This document shows, one piece after another, positions 51,548-60,004 of a DNA stretch of 64,000 nt (position 1 is the first letter of the stretch; each line of letters opens with the position of its first letter). The DNA is taken from positions 1,547,502 to 1,611,501 of the forward strand of contig NZ_FNJA01000001.1 in assembly GCF_900104385.1 (NCBI RefSeq), given 5' to 3'. This DNA is from Rhodoferax sp. OV413. Lineage in GTDB: Bacteria > Pseudomonadota > Gammaproteobacteria > Burkholderiales > Burkholderiaceae_C. A program made the position numbers and the translations under genes. The notes below the pieces were generated by a model. It was not told the origin of the DNA. It worked only from the letters and a program-made list of their open reading frames with translations, and searched no databases.

Positions 51548-53148
51548 AGCGAAGCCTCGCTGCTCCACGCTGGCCCATGTTCCTGAGCCACAACCTGGGC
51601 CGCTATCCACGCACCGTGGGCTGGGCCTGCGGCTACGCCTTGGCCCTGGCCATCGCCGCGGCGATTTTTCTGGTCACCCTGCAACTCAAGCTCCAGGAAA
51701 CCGATGCCGGCCACGCGCGCGTGCTGCGCGACATGCAGGCCGTGCAAACCGATGTCAGCCTGCTGCTGGGTGAGCTGAACCAGGGCCAGTTGCCCGAGTG
51801 CACCCCCGAGAACCTGAACCGGCTGCGCAGCCTGCTGTTTGGCCACCGCCATGCGCGCGGCATCGGCCTGCTGGACGCGCAAAAGCGGCTGTTCTGCACC
51901 ACCGAGATGGGCCTGCTGCAGACGCCCTACACCCCCAAAGAAAAAGGCATAGACGGCTCCATCGGGCGCTACTACCGCAGCACGCCCCTGCCCCTGGCCT
52001 ATGGCACGGTCATCACCACCATGGTCGAGCGCGGGCCGTTCCAGGTGGCGATGGAGCCCAACGCCACGCTGGACGCTTTCAGGCAGCATACCGACGCCGT
52101 CTGGGCTGGCCGGCCCAGCCAGCGGACCCAGATCTTCCACGGACCGCGCAGCGCGCTGACCGATAAGCCGCTCAACCCCGACGCGCCCCATCTGCGGCTG
52201 GACTGGCGCCAGGCCGTCCTGCTGGTCACCACCACCGCACCCGGCGTCAGCCCGGTGTCGGTGCAGTCGGTGCTGCAGCTGCCCGACCTGTACCGCGACC
52301 ATCTGGCGGTGCTGGCCGGCGCGTTGGCGCTGTGTGCGTTGCTGGGCTACCTGGTCAGCGACGCGGTAGCCCGGCGCTGCCGGCATTTCCAGTCCATAGA
52401 CCACCGCATCCACTACCTGTGCCAGCCGGCCAATGTGGTCTGCCACTACCAGCCTATCCTGGAGCTGGCCAGCGGCCGCACCGTGGGCTGCGAGGTACTG
52501 GCCCGGCTGCACGACGGCGCCCAACTGGTCTACCCCGACCAGTTCATCCCGGCCCTGGTGAAACAAGGCCTGGCCTGGAGCTTCGACGCCGCCGTCAGCG
52601 CCCATGCGCTGCAGGAGCTGGGCGCCGCCCTGCCCGCCCAGACCGACTTCAAGGTGGCGCTGAACTTCTTTCCGCAGAACCTGCAACGCGACGCCATCGA
52701 CACCCACCTGCGCGCCGCCGTACAGGCCACCGGGCGCAGCGACCTGCAGATCGAGCTGGAAGTCACCGAGTACAACTTCTCGCCCGAGATCGTGCCCGAG
52801 CTACGCCGCCTGAAGGCCGACGGCTACTTCATCTCGATCGACGACTTCGGCACCGGCTACTCGAACCTGGGCATGGTGAAGCGGGTCGCGCCCGACTTCC
52901 TGAAGATCGACAAGTCGTTTGTGTTCGAGATGGAAGACGCCACCCTGCGCTCCAGCCTGATCCCCGAGATCATCGCCATCGCCAAGGCCGTGGACAGCCA
53001 GGTGGTGGCCGAGGGCATTGAAACCGCCGCCCAGGCCAGCCAGCTGCGTGCGCTGGGCGTGCAATACGGCCAGGGCTACCACTTCGCCAAACCCATGCCA
53101 CTGGCCGAGTTTCTGCGCTACCTGGAAACCCATAGTCCCCAGGGCTAG
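51472..53148 (+). CDS. CSS-motif EAL c-di-GMP phosphodiesterase
   Basis: About 558 residues. TM1 (VGWACGYALALAIAAAIFLV) and TM2 (LAVLAGALALCALLGYLVS) flank a periplasmic domain with the spaced cysteines (LPECTPENL, RLFCTTEMG) of CSS-motif sensors, which in the E. coli homologues respond to redox via disulfides. The EAL domain starts with CEVLAR (EVL form), then LELEVTEYNF, DDFGTGYSNL, LKIDKSF and VVAEGIET; the metal ligands are kept. The start is uncertain: GTG 51472, ATG 51499, 51535 or 51577 are in frame, and none has a clear ribosome site. Confidence 0.88.
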   Translation: MVVFNRFQSMQCLLRRPVPGRMRTVKRSLAAPRWPMFLSHNLGRYPRTVGWACGYALALAIAAAIFLVTLQLKLQETDAGHARVLRDMQAVQTDVSLLLGELNQGQLPECTPENLNRLRSLLFGHRHARGIGLLDAQKRLFCTTEMGLLQTPYTPKEKGIDGSIGRYYRSTPLPLAYGTVITTMVERGPFQVAMEPNATLDAFRQHTDAVWAGRPSQRTQIFHGPRSALTDKPLNPDAPHLRLDWRQAVLLVTTTAPGVSPVSVQSVLQLPDLYRDHLAVLAGALALCALLGYLVSDAVARRCRHFQSIDHRIHYLCQPANVVCHYQPILELASGRTVGCEVLARLHDGAQLVYPDQFIPALVKQGLAWSFDAAVSAHALQELGAALPAQTDFKVALNFFPQNLQRDAIDTHLRAAVQATGRSDLQIELEVTEYNFSPEIVPELRRLKADGYFISIDDFGTGYSNLGMVKRVAPDFLKIDKSFVFEMEDATLRSSLIPEIIAIAKAVDSQVVAEGIETAAQASQLRALGVQYGQGYHFAKPMPLAEFLRYLETHSPQG

Positions 53149-53210
53149 GCGCGGCGGCCTCCTTTCGCCACAATGGCCTGGCCCCATCCTCCCACCGCCC
53201 AGGAGACACG

Positions 53211-53279
53211 ATGAAAACCCAAGCCCTTCTTGATGCGATGTGTGCCGCCCCGGCCATGCCCCGGCAGGTGGCACCATGA
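53211..53279 (+). CDS. 22-residue upstream ORF overlapping the phosphofructokinase gene
   Basis: ATG after AGGAGACACG, encoding MKTQALLDAMCAAPAMPRQV and two more residues, with TGA inside the ATGAGC start of the next gene. The phosphofructokinase start itself has no separate ribosome site, so its translation may depend on this ORF. It may be a true leader peptide or the surviving start of a lost gene. Confidence 0.45.
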   Translation: MKTQALLDAMCAAPAMPRQVAP

Positions 53280-54502
53280 GCGCCGGCGGCGACAAGATAC
53301 TGGTGGCCCAGGGCGGTGGCCCGACGGCGGTGATCAACCAGTCGCTGGTCGGCGTGGCGCTGGAGGCCCGGCGCTTTGCCCAGGTCGCGCATGTCTACGG
53401 GGCGCGCCACGGCGTGCGCGGCATCGTCGACGAGGATTTTGTCGACCTCTCGCAGGAGACCAGCCACAACCTGGAACTGGTGGCCAACACGCCGTCTTCG
53501 GCCCTGGGCTCGACGCGCGACAAACCCGACGTGCGCTACTGCCAGGAGATCTTCAAGGTCTTGCAGGCGCACCAGATCGGGCATTTTCTGTACATCGGCG
53601 GCAACGACTCGTCGGACACGGTGCGCATCGTCAGCCTGGAGGCGCAGAAAGCCGGCTACCCGCTGCGCTGCCTGCACATCCCCAAGACCATAGACAACGA
53701 CCTGGTGGGTAACGACCATACGCCGGGCTTCCCCTCGGCCGCGCGCTTTGTGGCCCAGGCGTTTGCCGGTGCCAACCTGGACAACGCCGCCCTGCCCGGC
53801 GTATATGTAGGCGTGGTCATGGGCCGGCATGCGGGCTTCTTGACGGCGGCCTCGGTGCTGGGCAAGAAGTTTCCCGACGACGGCCCGCACCTGGTTTACC
53901 TGCCCGAGCGCACCTTTGTGCTCACGCAGTTTCTGGCCGAGGTCAAAGAGGCCTACGCGCGTTTCGGTCGCTGCGTGATCGCCGTGTCCGAAGGCATACA
54001 CGATGCTTCCGGAACGCCCATCGCCAGCCTGCTGGCCAAGAACCTGGAGCACGATGCCCACGGCAATGTGCAGCTCTCGGGCAATGGCGCGCTGGCCGAC
54101 CTGCTGTGCGAAGAAATCAAGTCCCAGCTGAAGATCAAACGGGTGCGCGGCGATACCTTTGGCTACCTGCAACGCTCATTCAGCGGCTGCGTATCCGACG
54201 TGGACCAGCGCGAAGCACGTGAGGTCGGCGAGAAAGCTGTGCAGTTTGCGCTGCGCGGCGCGGGCGATGGCTCGGTGGCCATCCAGCGCACCGGCGCCTA
54301 TGCGGTGGACTACGCGCTGCTGCCGCTCGACGCCGTAGCCGGCAAGACACGGGTGATGGAAGACGCCTTCATCACGCCCAACGGAACCGGCGTGACCGAT
54401 GCATTCCACGCCTACCTGCGCCCGCTGCTGGGCACCGGCCTGCCCGACGCCTTCCGGTTGCGCCACCATCCGGTGGCCAAGCTGCTGCGGCCTGGTAGTT
54501 GA
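53276..54502 (+). CDS. Pyrophosphate-type 6-phosphofructokinase
   Basis: A 408-residue PFK-A superfamily enzyme. VAQGGGPTAVINQSLVG is the N-terminal phosphate loop, and YIGGNDSSDTVRIVS near residue 107 replaces the GGDGS of ATP enzymes, as in PPi-using types. The catalytic loop is PKTIDNDLVGNDHTPGF, and GVVMGRHAGFLTAAS follows. It likely makes fructose-1,6-bisphosphate reversibly from PPi. Comamonadaceae often lack the ATP enzyme, which fits. Start as explained for the upstream ORF. Confidence 0.9.
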   Translation: MSAGGDKILVAQGGGPTAVINQSLVGVALEARRFAQVAHVYGARHGVRGIVDEDFVDLSQETSHNLELVANTPSSALGSTRDKPDVRYCQEIFKVLQAHQIGHFLYIGGNDSSDTVRIVSLEAQKAGYPLRCLHIPKTIDNDLVGNDHTPGFPSAARFVAQAFAGANLDNAALPGVYVGVVMGRHAGFLTAASVLGKKFPDDGPHLVYLPERTFVLTQFLAEVKEAYARFGRCVIAVSEGIHDASGTPIASLLAKNLEHDAHGNVQLSGNGALADLLCEEIKSQLKIKRVRGDTFGYLQRSFSGCVSDVDQREAREVGEKAVQFALRGAGDGSVAIQRTGAYAVDYALLPLDAVAGKTRVMEDAFITPNGTGVTDAFHAYLRPLLGTGLPDAFRLRHHPVAKLLRPGS

Positions 54503-54522
54503 GGCGCCAGGCCATTGCTATA

Positions 54523-54572
54523 GAATAAATAGCACTCTGCGCAGATATTGATTGCGCCAGCGGCCTTTTTTA
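54523..54572 (+). repeat. Short intergenic palindromic repeat
   Basis: AATAAATAGCACTCTGCGCAG then TTGCGCCAGCGGCCTTTTTT, right after the phosphofructokinase gene; with its T-run it could also terminate it. Confidence 0.75.
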
Positions 54573-54630
54573 TCCACAACTTGCGGGCGCACCGCGCCAG
54601 CAAGCAACATCTTCAGAACCTGGGACACAC

Positions 54631-54858
54631 ATGGCAATTCAGCGGGGCCTCTTCTTTTCACGCAGCGTGGCACTGGACAGTGGGCACGAAATCACCGTCA
54701 CCTTGCGGCGCAGCGACCAGTTCGAGATCGACACCATCGACCTGGAAACAACCGGGCTGGACGATGTGGAACAGCCGGGTGGCGGCCCGTATGCCAGCGA
54801 AGCCCTGGCTCTGCTGGCGGCCAAAGCGATTGCCGAAAGGATGCTGGAGCCCACGTAA
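54631..54858 (+). CDS. Small hypothetical protein
   Basis: A 75-residue soluble acidic protein, MAIQRGLFFSRSVALDSGHE with a DLETTGLDDVEQPGGGPYAS middle and a helical end. No domain or signal is recognised. GGGAC precedes the ATG. Convergent to the TetR gene. Confidence 0.65.
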   Translation: MAIQRGLFFSRSVALDSGHEITVTLRRSDQFEIDTIDLETTGLDDVEQPGGGPYASEALALLAAKAIAERMLEPT

Positions 54859-54875
54859 CGCGGCTTACCGCCGGC

Positions 54876-55493
54876 CTAGCGGGGTGCCGCGCCCAGCAGG
54901 AACATGTCGACCGCGCGCTCGACCATCTTGCGGATCTGCGGTCGCGACACAGGTGGCGGGTCGCGCTGGTAGAGCCGGGGCTCGACCTCGGCCGATACCA
55001 GCCCCAGAAAGTACGCGGCCATGATTTCGGGCGGTGCTGCCCGCAGTTCACCGCGCTGCATGGCCTTTTCCAGCAGCTTGCCAAGTGCAGCCACGCATTC
55101 GCCCGGGCCGGCCTTGTAAAACAGCTCCCCCACCTCGGACCGACCGGCCTCGGCCACCACCATGCGGTACACCGCCAGGGCGATGGCGCTGTCGGTCATG
55201 ACTTCCAGCATGGTTTCACCAAAGTTCTGCAAGCTGGTCACGAGCCGCTCATCGTGTTCCGTGTTTGTCTGCAAATCGGCAACCGCCTTGGACAAGTGGG
55301 AGGTGGACGAAGCCCGGATGACGGCATCGAACAAGGCCTCCTTCGAGGGGAAGTAGCGGTACAGAGTGGCTTTCGAGCCCTGCAGCCGATTTGCCAGCTC
55401 GTTCATCGACGCGCCCTCGTAGCCAAACTCTTGGAACAGCTTGCTCGCGGCCTCCACGATGGCTTCGCGTCGCACCTCAGTCAGCACTTTCAT
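54876..55493 (-). CDS. TetR-family transcriptional regulator
   Basis: A 205-residue repressor. The N-terminal HTH spans about residues 8-52 (IVEAASKLFQEFGYEGASMN, then GSKATLYRYFPSKEALFDAV). The C-terminal ligand domain is of the AefR/TetR_C type (IALAVYRMVVAEAGRSEVGE). It is divergent from the DUF3313 gene across a palindrome that overlaps that gene's promoter, so it probably represses it and itself. Confidence 0.92.
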   Translation of the reverse strand: MKVLTEVRREAIVEAASKLFQEFGYEGASMNELANRLQGSKATLYRYFPSKEALFDAVIRASSTSHLSKAVADLQTNTEHDERLVTSLQNFGETMLEVMTDSAIALAVYRMVVAEAGRSEVGELFYKAGPGECVAALGKLLEKAMQRGELRAAPPEIMAAYFLGLVSAEVEPRLYQRDPPPVSRPQIRKMVERAVDMFLLGAAPR

Positions 55494-55533
55494 GGCGTTT
55501 CATTCCTTTACGAAACCCAAGTGTACTTTTTTG

Positions 55534-55578
55534 TTGACGCGCCATCGTTTTCATCTATAGTGGTACCGTACGGTTTCG
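55534..55578 (+). promoter_or_regulatory. Sigma-70 promoter with TetR-type operator
   Basis: TTGACG (55534-55539), 16 bp, TATAGT (55556-55561), then the perfect palindrome ACCGTACGGT (55565-55574), placed to block transcription of the DUF3313 gene. GGTTTCG (55572-55578) also has its reverse complement CGAAACC at 55511-55517, near the tetR start. Confidence 0.7.
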
Positions 55579-55622
55579 TTTCTCTGCAAAACCGGGTATC
55601 TGTGCATGATTAACCAAGGAAA

Positions 55623-56288
55623 ATGATGAGAACTTTGAAAACCCTGTCGCTGCTGGCAGCCATCGGCGGCCTGCTGCTAGTGACTGGCTGCGCCAGCACA
55701 CGGCCCACGCCCTACTCGGGCCTGGCCTCGTCGTCCCAGCTGCGCCCCAACCCCGAAGACCCATCCGGCCGGGTGCCGTACCAATATGCCGCCAGCGTGA
55801 AGTGGCGGGAATATTCCAGCGTGGTGCTGGAGCCGGTCGAAATCTACAGCGGAGCGGACGCGCAGTTCGAAGATATCTCTGCGCAAGAAAAAGAAGCCCT
55901 GGCCCAGTACATGGACGCACATTTCCAGAAGGCTTTGGCAGGCCGGTTTACGCTGGTGAATGCACCCAGCCCCAAAGCCTTGCGCGTCAGAGTAACGCTG
56001 ACCGGCGCCAAATCCAACACCCGCTTTCTGAGCACCTTCTTGCGGTTCGACATCGGCGGCGGCCCCTACAACGCAGTGCAAGCCGCCCGCGGCGAAGAAG
56101 GCTTGCTGACCGGCTCGGTCAGTTATGCCGTCGAAATCTTCGACGCATCGAACAACCGCCTGCTGAACGCCTATGTGGCCAAGCAATTCCCGAACGCCTG
56201 GAATATCGGGGCGACCATGGGGCGCATGGATGCGTCCAAGGTCGGCATCGATAAAGCGGCAGAGGATCTGCTTGCGCGGCTGAACTAA
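55623..56288 (+). CDS. DUF3313 family lipoprotein
   Basis: A 221-residue protein with a lipoprotein leader (LLAAIGGLLLVTGC, lipobox VTGC). The body is a DUF3313 domain, YSSVVLEPVEIYSGADAQFE, then RVRVTLTGAKSN, with a late amphipathic helix. It is anchored in the envelope; function unknown. Double ATG behind AAGGAAA. It is controlled by a TetR gene that diverges from it, so it is likely induced by a small molecule or stress. Confidence 0.87.
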   Translation: MMRTLKTLSLLAAIGGLLLVTGCASTRPTPYSGLASSSQLRPNPEDPSGRVPYQYAASVKWREYSSVVLEPVEIYSGADAQFEDISAQEKEALAQYMDAHFQKALAGRFTLVNAPSPKALRVRVTLTGAKSNTRFLSTFLRFDIGGGPYNAVQAARGEEGLLTGSVSYAVEIFDASNNRLLNAYVAKQFPNAWNIGATMGRMDASKVGIDKAAEDLLARLN

Positions 56289-56420
56289 GCCTAAGACCTT
56301 GGCTCCTAGCCGCATCCCCTTTGGCATACTTATGCAATCGGTTTCCACAAGGGCTAGGCCCTTGGCATTGTTGCAGCGCGATCCCGCCAACCCTCTTTAT
56401 CCGTTAACAAGGAACACAGC

Positions 56421-56876
56421 ATGAAATTATCCGTAGCCCTGCAACGCGCCAGTCTTGTCTTGGCGCTGGTCGCTGCCGTCAACGCGCACGCCGACAGCTT
56501 TGCCTCTTCGGCATCCAGCGCAGGCTCTGCGTCCAGCGGCAGCGTGTCCGATTCCCTGCACGGCTCCAGCAAAAGTTCGACCCGTGACGACAAGGTTGCA
56601 GATGGCGACTACCGCATCATCGACGTGGCCGATGTGCCCGAACGCGCTGGCTTCGTCCGCGTTGCGTTGCAAGCCGATGGTCCGGATCAGCGCATAGCGT
56701 TGGACCTGCCACGTGCGGTGTTTGCAAAGCAACAGCTGGAGCGTGGCGACCTGGTGCACGCACAGCGCCGGGTGTACGGCTACGAGTTTTCGCGCGGCGA
56801 CACGCGCGAGGCGTTCTACCTGGTCATGGCAGACGACTGGTACGGAGAACTCGCCGCACGGCCGCTGAGCCTGTGA
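56421..56876 (+). CDS. Secreted protein of unknown function, serine-rich linker
   Basis: A 151-residue exported protein. Signal peptide MKLSVALQRASLVLALVAAV, cleavage near AHA, then a Ser/Ala-rich linker of about 35 residues and a compact 85-residue domain (DYRIIDVADVPERAGFVRVA, ending DWYGELAARPLSL). I do not recognise it. Its stop overlaps the GTG start of the next gene, so the two proteins are made together. Confidence 0.75.
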   Translation: MKLSVALQRASLVLALVAAVNAHADSFASSASSAGSASSGSVSDSLHGSSKSSTRDDKVADGDYRIIDVADVPERAGFVRVALQADGPDQRIALDLPRAVFAKQQLERGDLVHAQRRVYGYEFSRGDTREAFYLVMADDWYGELAARPLSL

Positions 56877-57796
56877 GCATCCGCAGCAGCTGGGTGCTGC
56901 TGGCTCTTATTGCGGCGGGTGCGGCGCAGGCCGGGTCGGCTTCGGGTGGGTCATCGGCCTCGTCGCGGTTTTGCGACCGCCAGCAGCCGCTGACGGCCAG
57001 CCAGCAAGACCGCGTGTTGCGCTTTGCCGCTGTGGTGCGCGAGGAGCTGGCTGCGGCGGGCGACGACGACGGCGCGGTGCTGATCAGCCGCTCGGGCCTG
57101 GATCTGTCGCGCTTTCGCATCCGCTATTCGCACGCCGCCATCGCGTGGCGCAGCGAGGCTGGCGAGTGGTCCGCCCGCCAGCTCTACTACGCCTGCGACG
57201 AATCGCGCCCACGCATTTACGACCAAGGCCTGGCCGGCTTTGCGATGGGCATCGACGACCCGGGGCTCGGCTATATCTCGATGGTGCGGCTGCCGGCGCC
57301 AGCCGCCCAGGCCTTGCGGCAAGGTTCACAAGACACCTCTCTGGCGCTGCACTTGCTGGCGGCGAACTACAGCGCAAACGCCTATGCGTACAGCCTGCGC
57401 TACCAAAACTGCAACCAGTGGCTGGTGGAGTTATTCGCCGCAGCCATGGGCCAGTTGGCCGACGGTGACGATGTGCGCCAGCGTGCCCAGCGCTGGCTGC
57501 GCCAGGCGGGTTATGCACCCGAGCCTGTGCACGTAGGCTCGCATGCGCTGATGTTCGCGGCCAACTTTGTGCCTTTGCTGCATCTGGACGACCACCCGGA
57601 GGACGACCGCTTTGCGATGAAGCTGAAGATCAGCCTGCCGTCGACCATTGAAACCTTCATGCAAGAACAGCTACCCGGCAGCGAACGCATTGAGCTGTGC
57701 CACGACGGCCGGCAAGTGGTTGTGCACCGCGGTTGGACGCCTATCGCCGACGGCTGCCGACCCAGCGCCGGCGACAGGGTTGTGCCCCTGGACTAG
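56873..57796 (+). CDS. DUF2145 family secreted protein
   Basis: A 307-residue exported protein (signal peptide about residues 1-20, LALIAAGAAQAG). The DUF2145 core has SRFCDRQQPLTASQQDRVLR, RYSHAAIAWRSE, YACDESRPRIYDQGLAGFAM and LRYQNCNQWLVELFAAAMG: a Cys near RFC, a His in YSHAA and the Cys in NCNQW. These could form a papain-like set (NlpC/P60-related), but that is inference. GTG start in a GTGA overlap with the upstream gene, so translation is coupled. Confidence 0.82.
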   Translation: MSIRSSWVLLALIAAGAAQAGSASGGSSASSRFCDRQQPLTASQQDRVLRFAAVVREELAAAGDDDGAVLISRSGLDLSRFRIRYSHAAIAWRSEAGEWSARQLYYACDESRPRIYDQGLAGFAMGIDDPGLGYISMVRLPAPAAQALRQGSQDTSLALHLLAANYSANAYAYSLRYQNCNQWLVELFAAAMGQLADGDDVRQRAQRWLRQAGYAPEPVHVGSHALMFAANFVPLLHLDDHPEDDRFAMKLKISLPSTIETFMQEQLPGSERIELCHDGRQVVVHRGWTPIADGCRPSAGDRVVPLD

Positions 57797-58942
57797 TCAG
57801 TGGCGCCGGCCGATCTCGGCTTCTTCGCGGGTCCAATGCTGGACTTGCTCGCTCAGGCTCAAGCCCAGGCCGGGCCGCGTGGGCACCAGCATGCGGCCGT
57901 CCTTGATTTCCAGCCGCTCGTTGAACAGCGGCTCCAGCCAGTCGAAATGCTCGACCCAGGGTTCTGTTGCATAGACAGCCGCCAGATGCACATGCAATTC
58001 CATCGCAAAGTGCGGCCCCAGGTTCAAGCCCGCCTGCTCGGCCTGACCGGCGATCTTCAGGAACGGTGTAATGCCGCCTACGCGCGGTGCGTCGGGCATT
58101 AAATAATCGGCGGCGCGGTGGCGGATCAGCTCGCCGTGTTCGGCGGCGCTGGTCAGCATCTCTCCGGTGGCGATGGCGGTGTCGAACTGCGCAGCCAGTG
58201 CCGCGTGGCCTTCGAAGTCATAGGCATCCAAGGGCTCTTCGATCCACACCAGATTGAACTGCTCGAAGATGCGGCACATGCGCTGCGCTGTAGGCCGGTC
58301 CCATTGCTGGTTGGCGTCGACCATCAGCGGCATGTCGTCGCCCAGATGTTTGCGCACGGCTTCCACGCGCCGGATGTCCAGCGCACGGTCGGGCTGGCCT
58401 ACCTTGAGCTTGATGCCGCCAATACCGCGCTCGCGCGATGCGGCAGCGTTCACCAGCAGTTGATCCAATGGCGTGTGCAAAAAGCCGCCCGAGGTGTTGT
58501 AGCACTGCACCGAATCACGCTGCGAACCCAACAGCTTGGACAGCGACAAACCGGCGCGCCGGGCCTTCAGGTCGTACAAAGCCACGTCGAATGCACCGAT
58601 TGCCTGCACCGCCATGCCGCTGCGCCCCACCGAGGCGCCGGCCCAGCACAGCTTGGTCCACAGCCTGGAGATGTCGCTCGGGTCTTCGCCGATCAGCGCC
58701 GGGGCCACCTCTTTGGCGTGGGCAAACTGCCCGGGGCCGCCCGCCCGCTTCGAGTAGCTGAAACCCAGGCCGCGGTGGCCGTCCTTGGTTTCAATTTCCA
58801 CGAACAGCATGGCGATCTCGGTCATCGGCTTCTGGCGCCCGGTGAGCACTTTGGCGTCGCTGATCGGGTTGGCCAACGGCAGATAACAGGAGGCGATGCG
58901 GACCCAGGTGATGCTGTCTCCGACGGTAGAAGTCTCGGGCAT
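57797..58942 (-). CDS. L-talarate/galactarate dehydratase
   Basis: A 381-residue enolase-superfamily enzyme, very close in sequence to the described L-talarate/galactarate dehydratase: LPLANPISDAKVLTGRQKPM, GFSYSKRAGGPGQFAHAKE, QCYNTSGGFLHTPLDQLL. The KxK base is GIKLKVGQP near residue 179; the metal ligands are in MVDANQQWDR, WIEEPLDAYD and ATGEMLTS; the His is in GPHFAMELHVH near 310. It removes water from the aldarate to give 5-keto-4-deoxy-glucarate type product. It is last in an operon with a Bug receptor and a lactonase. Confidence 0.92.
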   Translation of the reverse strand: MPETSTVGDSITWVRIASCYLPLANPISDAKVLTGRQKPMTEIAMLFVEIETKDGHRGLGFSYSKRAGGPGQFAHAKEVAPALIGEDPSDISRLWTKLCWAGASVGRSGMAVQAIGAFDVALYDLKARRAGLSLSKLLGSQRDSVQCYNTSGGFLHTPLDQLLVNAAASRERGIGGIKLKVGQPDRALDIRRVEAVRKHLGDDMPLMVDANQQWDRPTAQRMCRIFEQFNLVWIEEPLDAYDFEGHAALAAQFDTAIATGEMLTSAAEHGELIRHRAADYLMPDAPRVGGITPFLKIAGQAEQAGLNLGPHFAMELHVHLAAVYATEPWVEHFDWLEPLFNERLEIKDGRMLVPTRPGLGLSLSEQVQHWTREEAEIGRRH

Positions 58943-59003
58943 GAAGAAGGTCTTTCCGGCGCGTGCGCTCAGTCGAAGAAGGGGGCGGGCAACAGGGCTG
59001 TGC

Positions 59004-59963
59004 TTACTCGATGGAAATCTTGCCGGTTTCGATCACCTTCTTCCAGCGCGCATATTCGGCTTGCTGGAAGGCGGCGAACTGGGCCGGTGTATTGGCCACC
59101 ATCTCGAAACCGATGGAAGTGAACTGCTCCTTCACCTTCGGGTCGTTCAGCGCTTCCACAAAAGCGGCATGGGCTTTTTCAAGCACGGCAGGCGGCAGGC
59201 CCTTGGGCGCGACGATGGCCTGCCAGGAGGCCACTTCCACATTCTTCACACCGGCTTCGGCCAGGGTGGGAACATCGGGCAACACGGGCGAGCGCTTCGG
59301 GCTGGTGATGGCCAAGGCGCGCATCTTGCCGCCCTTGATGTACTGGGCGACCGAATTGATGTTCTGGAACGAGGCATCCACCTGCCCACCCATGATGTCC
59401 GTGTGGGCAGGGGCGCCGCCTTTGTACGGCACGTGGATGCCCGTGGTACCGGTTTGTTGCCAGAACAGCTCGGCGGTAAGGTGGTCGCTGGAGCCATTGC
59501 CTGCAGAGGCAAAGGTCATCTTGCCGGGGTTGGCCTTCTCGAAGGCAATCACGTCGGCCACGCTTTTGTGCGGCGAGCTGGTGGGCACCACCAACACATT
59601 GGCCGATTGCACCGCCACGGTCACCAAGTCAAAGTCCTTCAGCGGGTCGTATTGCATGCCCTTCAACAGATGCGGCACGATGACCAGCGGGCCCAGCGAC
59701 GTCACCAGAAAGGTGTAGCCATCGGGTGCGGCGCGCTTCACGAACGTGGCTCCAATGGTGCCCGTGGCGCCGGCTTTGTTGTCGATCAGGAACGACTGCT
59801 TGAACTTATCGGTCAGCTTGGGGCCTACCGCACGCGCCACCTGGTCCGTAGAACCTCCGGGCGGGAACGGCACCACCAAGGTCACCGATTTATCTGGCCA
59901 AGTCTGCGCATTGACAGCCAAAGCGGCCAGGCACAGGGAAATGGAGGTCAGGATCTTCTTCAT
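59004..59963 (-). CDS. Bug/TctC-family periplasmic substrate-binding protein
   Basis: A 319-residue receptor; signal peptide MKKILTSISLCLAALAVNAQ. TWPDKSVTLVVPFPPGGSTD and IDNKAGATGTIGATFVKRAA are Bug family hallmarks, and VPYKGGAPAHTDIMGGQVDA is the second loop that closes on a carboxylate. No tctA or tctB is nearby, as is common for Bug genes. Its position between a lactonase and the talarate dehydratase suggests an aldarate ligand. Confidence 0.92.
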   Translation of the reverse strand: MKKILTSISLCLAALAVNAQTWPDKSVTLVVPFPPGGSTDQVARAVGPKLTDKFKQSFLIDNKAGATGTIGATFVKRAAPDGYTFLVTSLGPLVIVPHLLKGMQYDPLKDFDLVTVAVQSANVLVVPTSSPHKSVADVIAFEKANPGKMTFASAGNGSSDHLTAELFWQQTGTTGIHVPYKGGAPAHTDIMGGQVDASFQNINSVAQYIKGGKMRALAITSPKRSPVLPDVPTLAEAGVKNVEVASWQAIVAPKGLPPAVLEKAHAAFVEALNDPKVKEQFTSIGFEMVANTPAQFAAFQQAEYARWKKVIETGKISIE

Positions 59964-60004
59964 ACGATGTCTCTTTAGGTAGTGAAAGTGAAAGCCGCAA
60001 ACGA

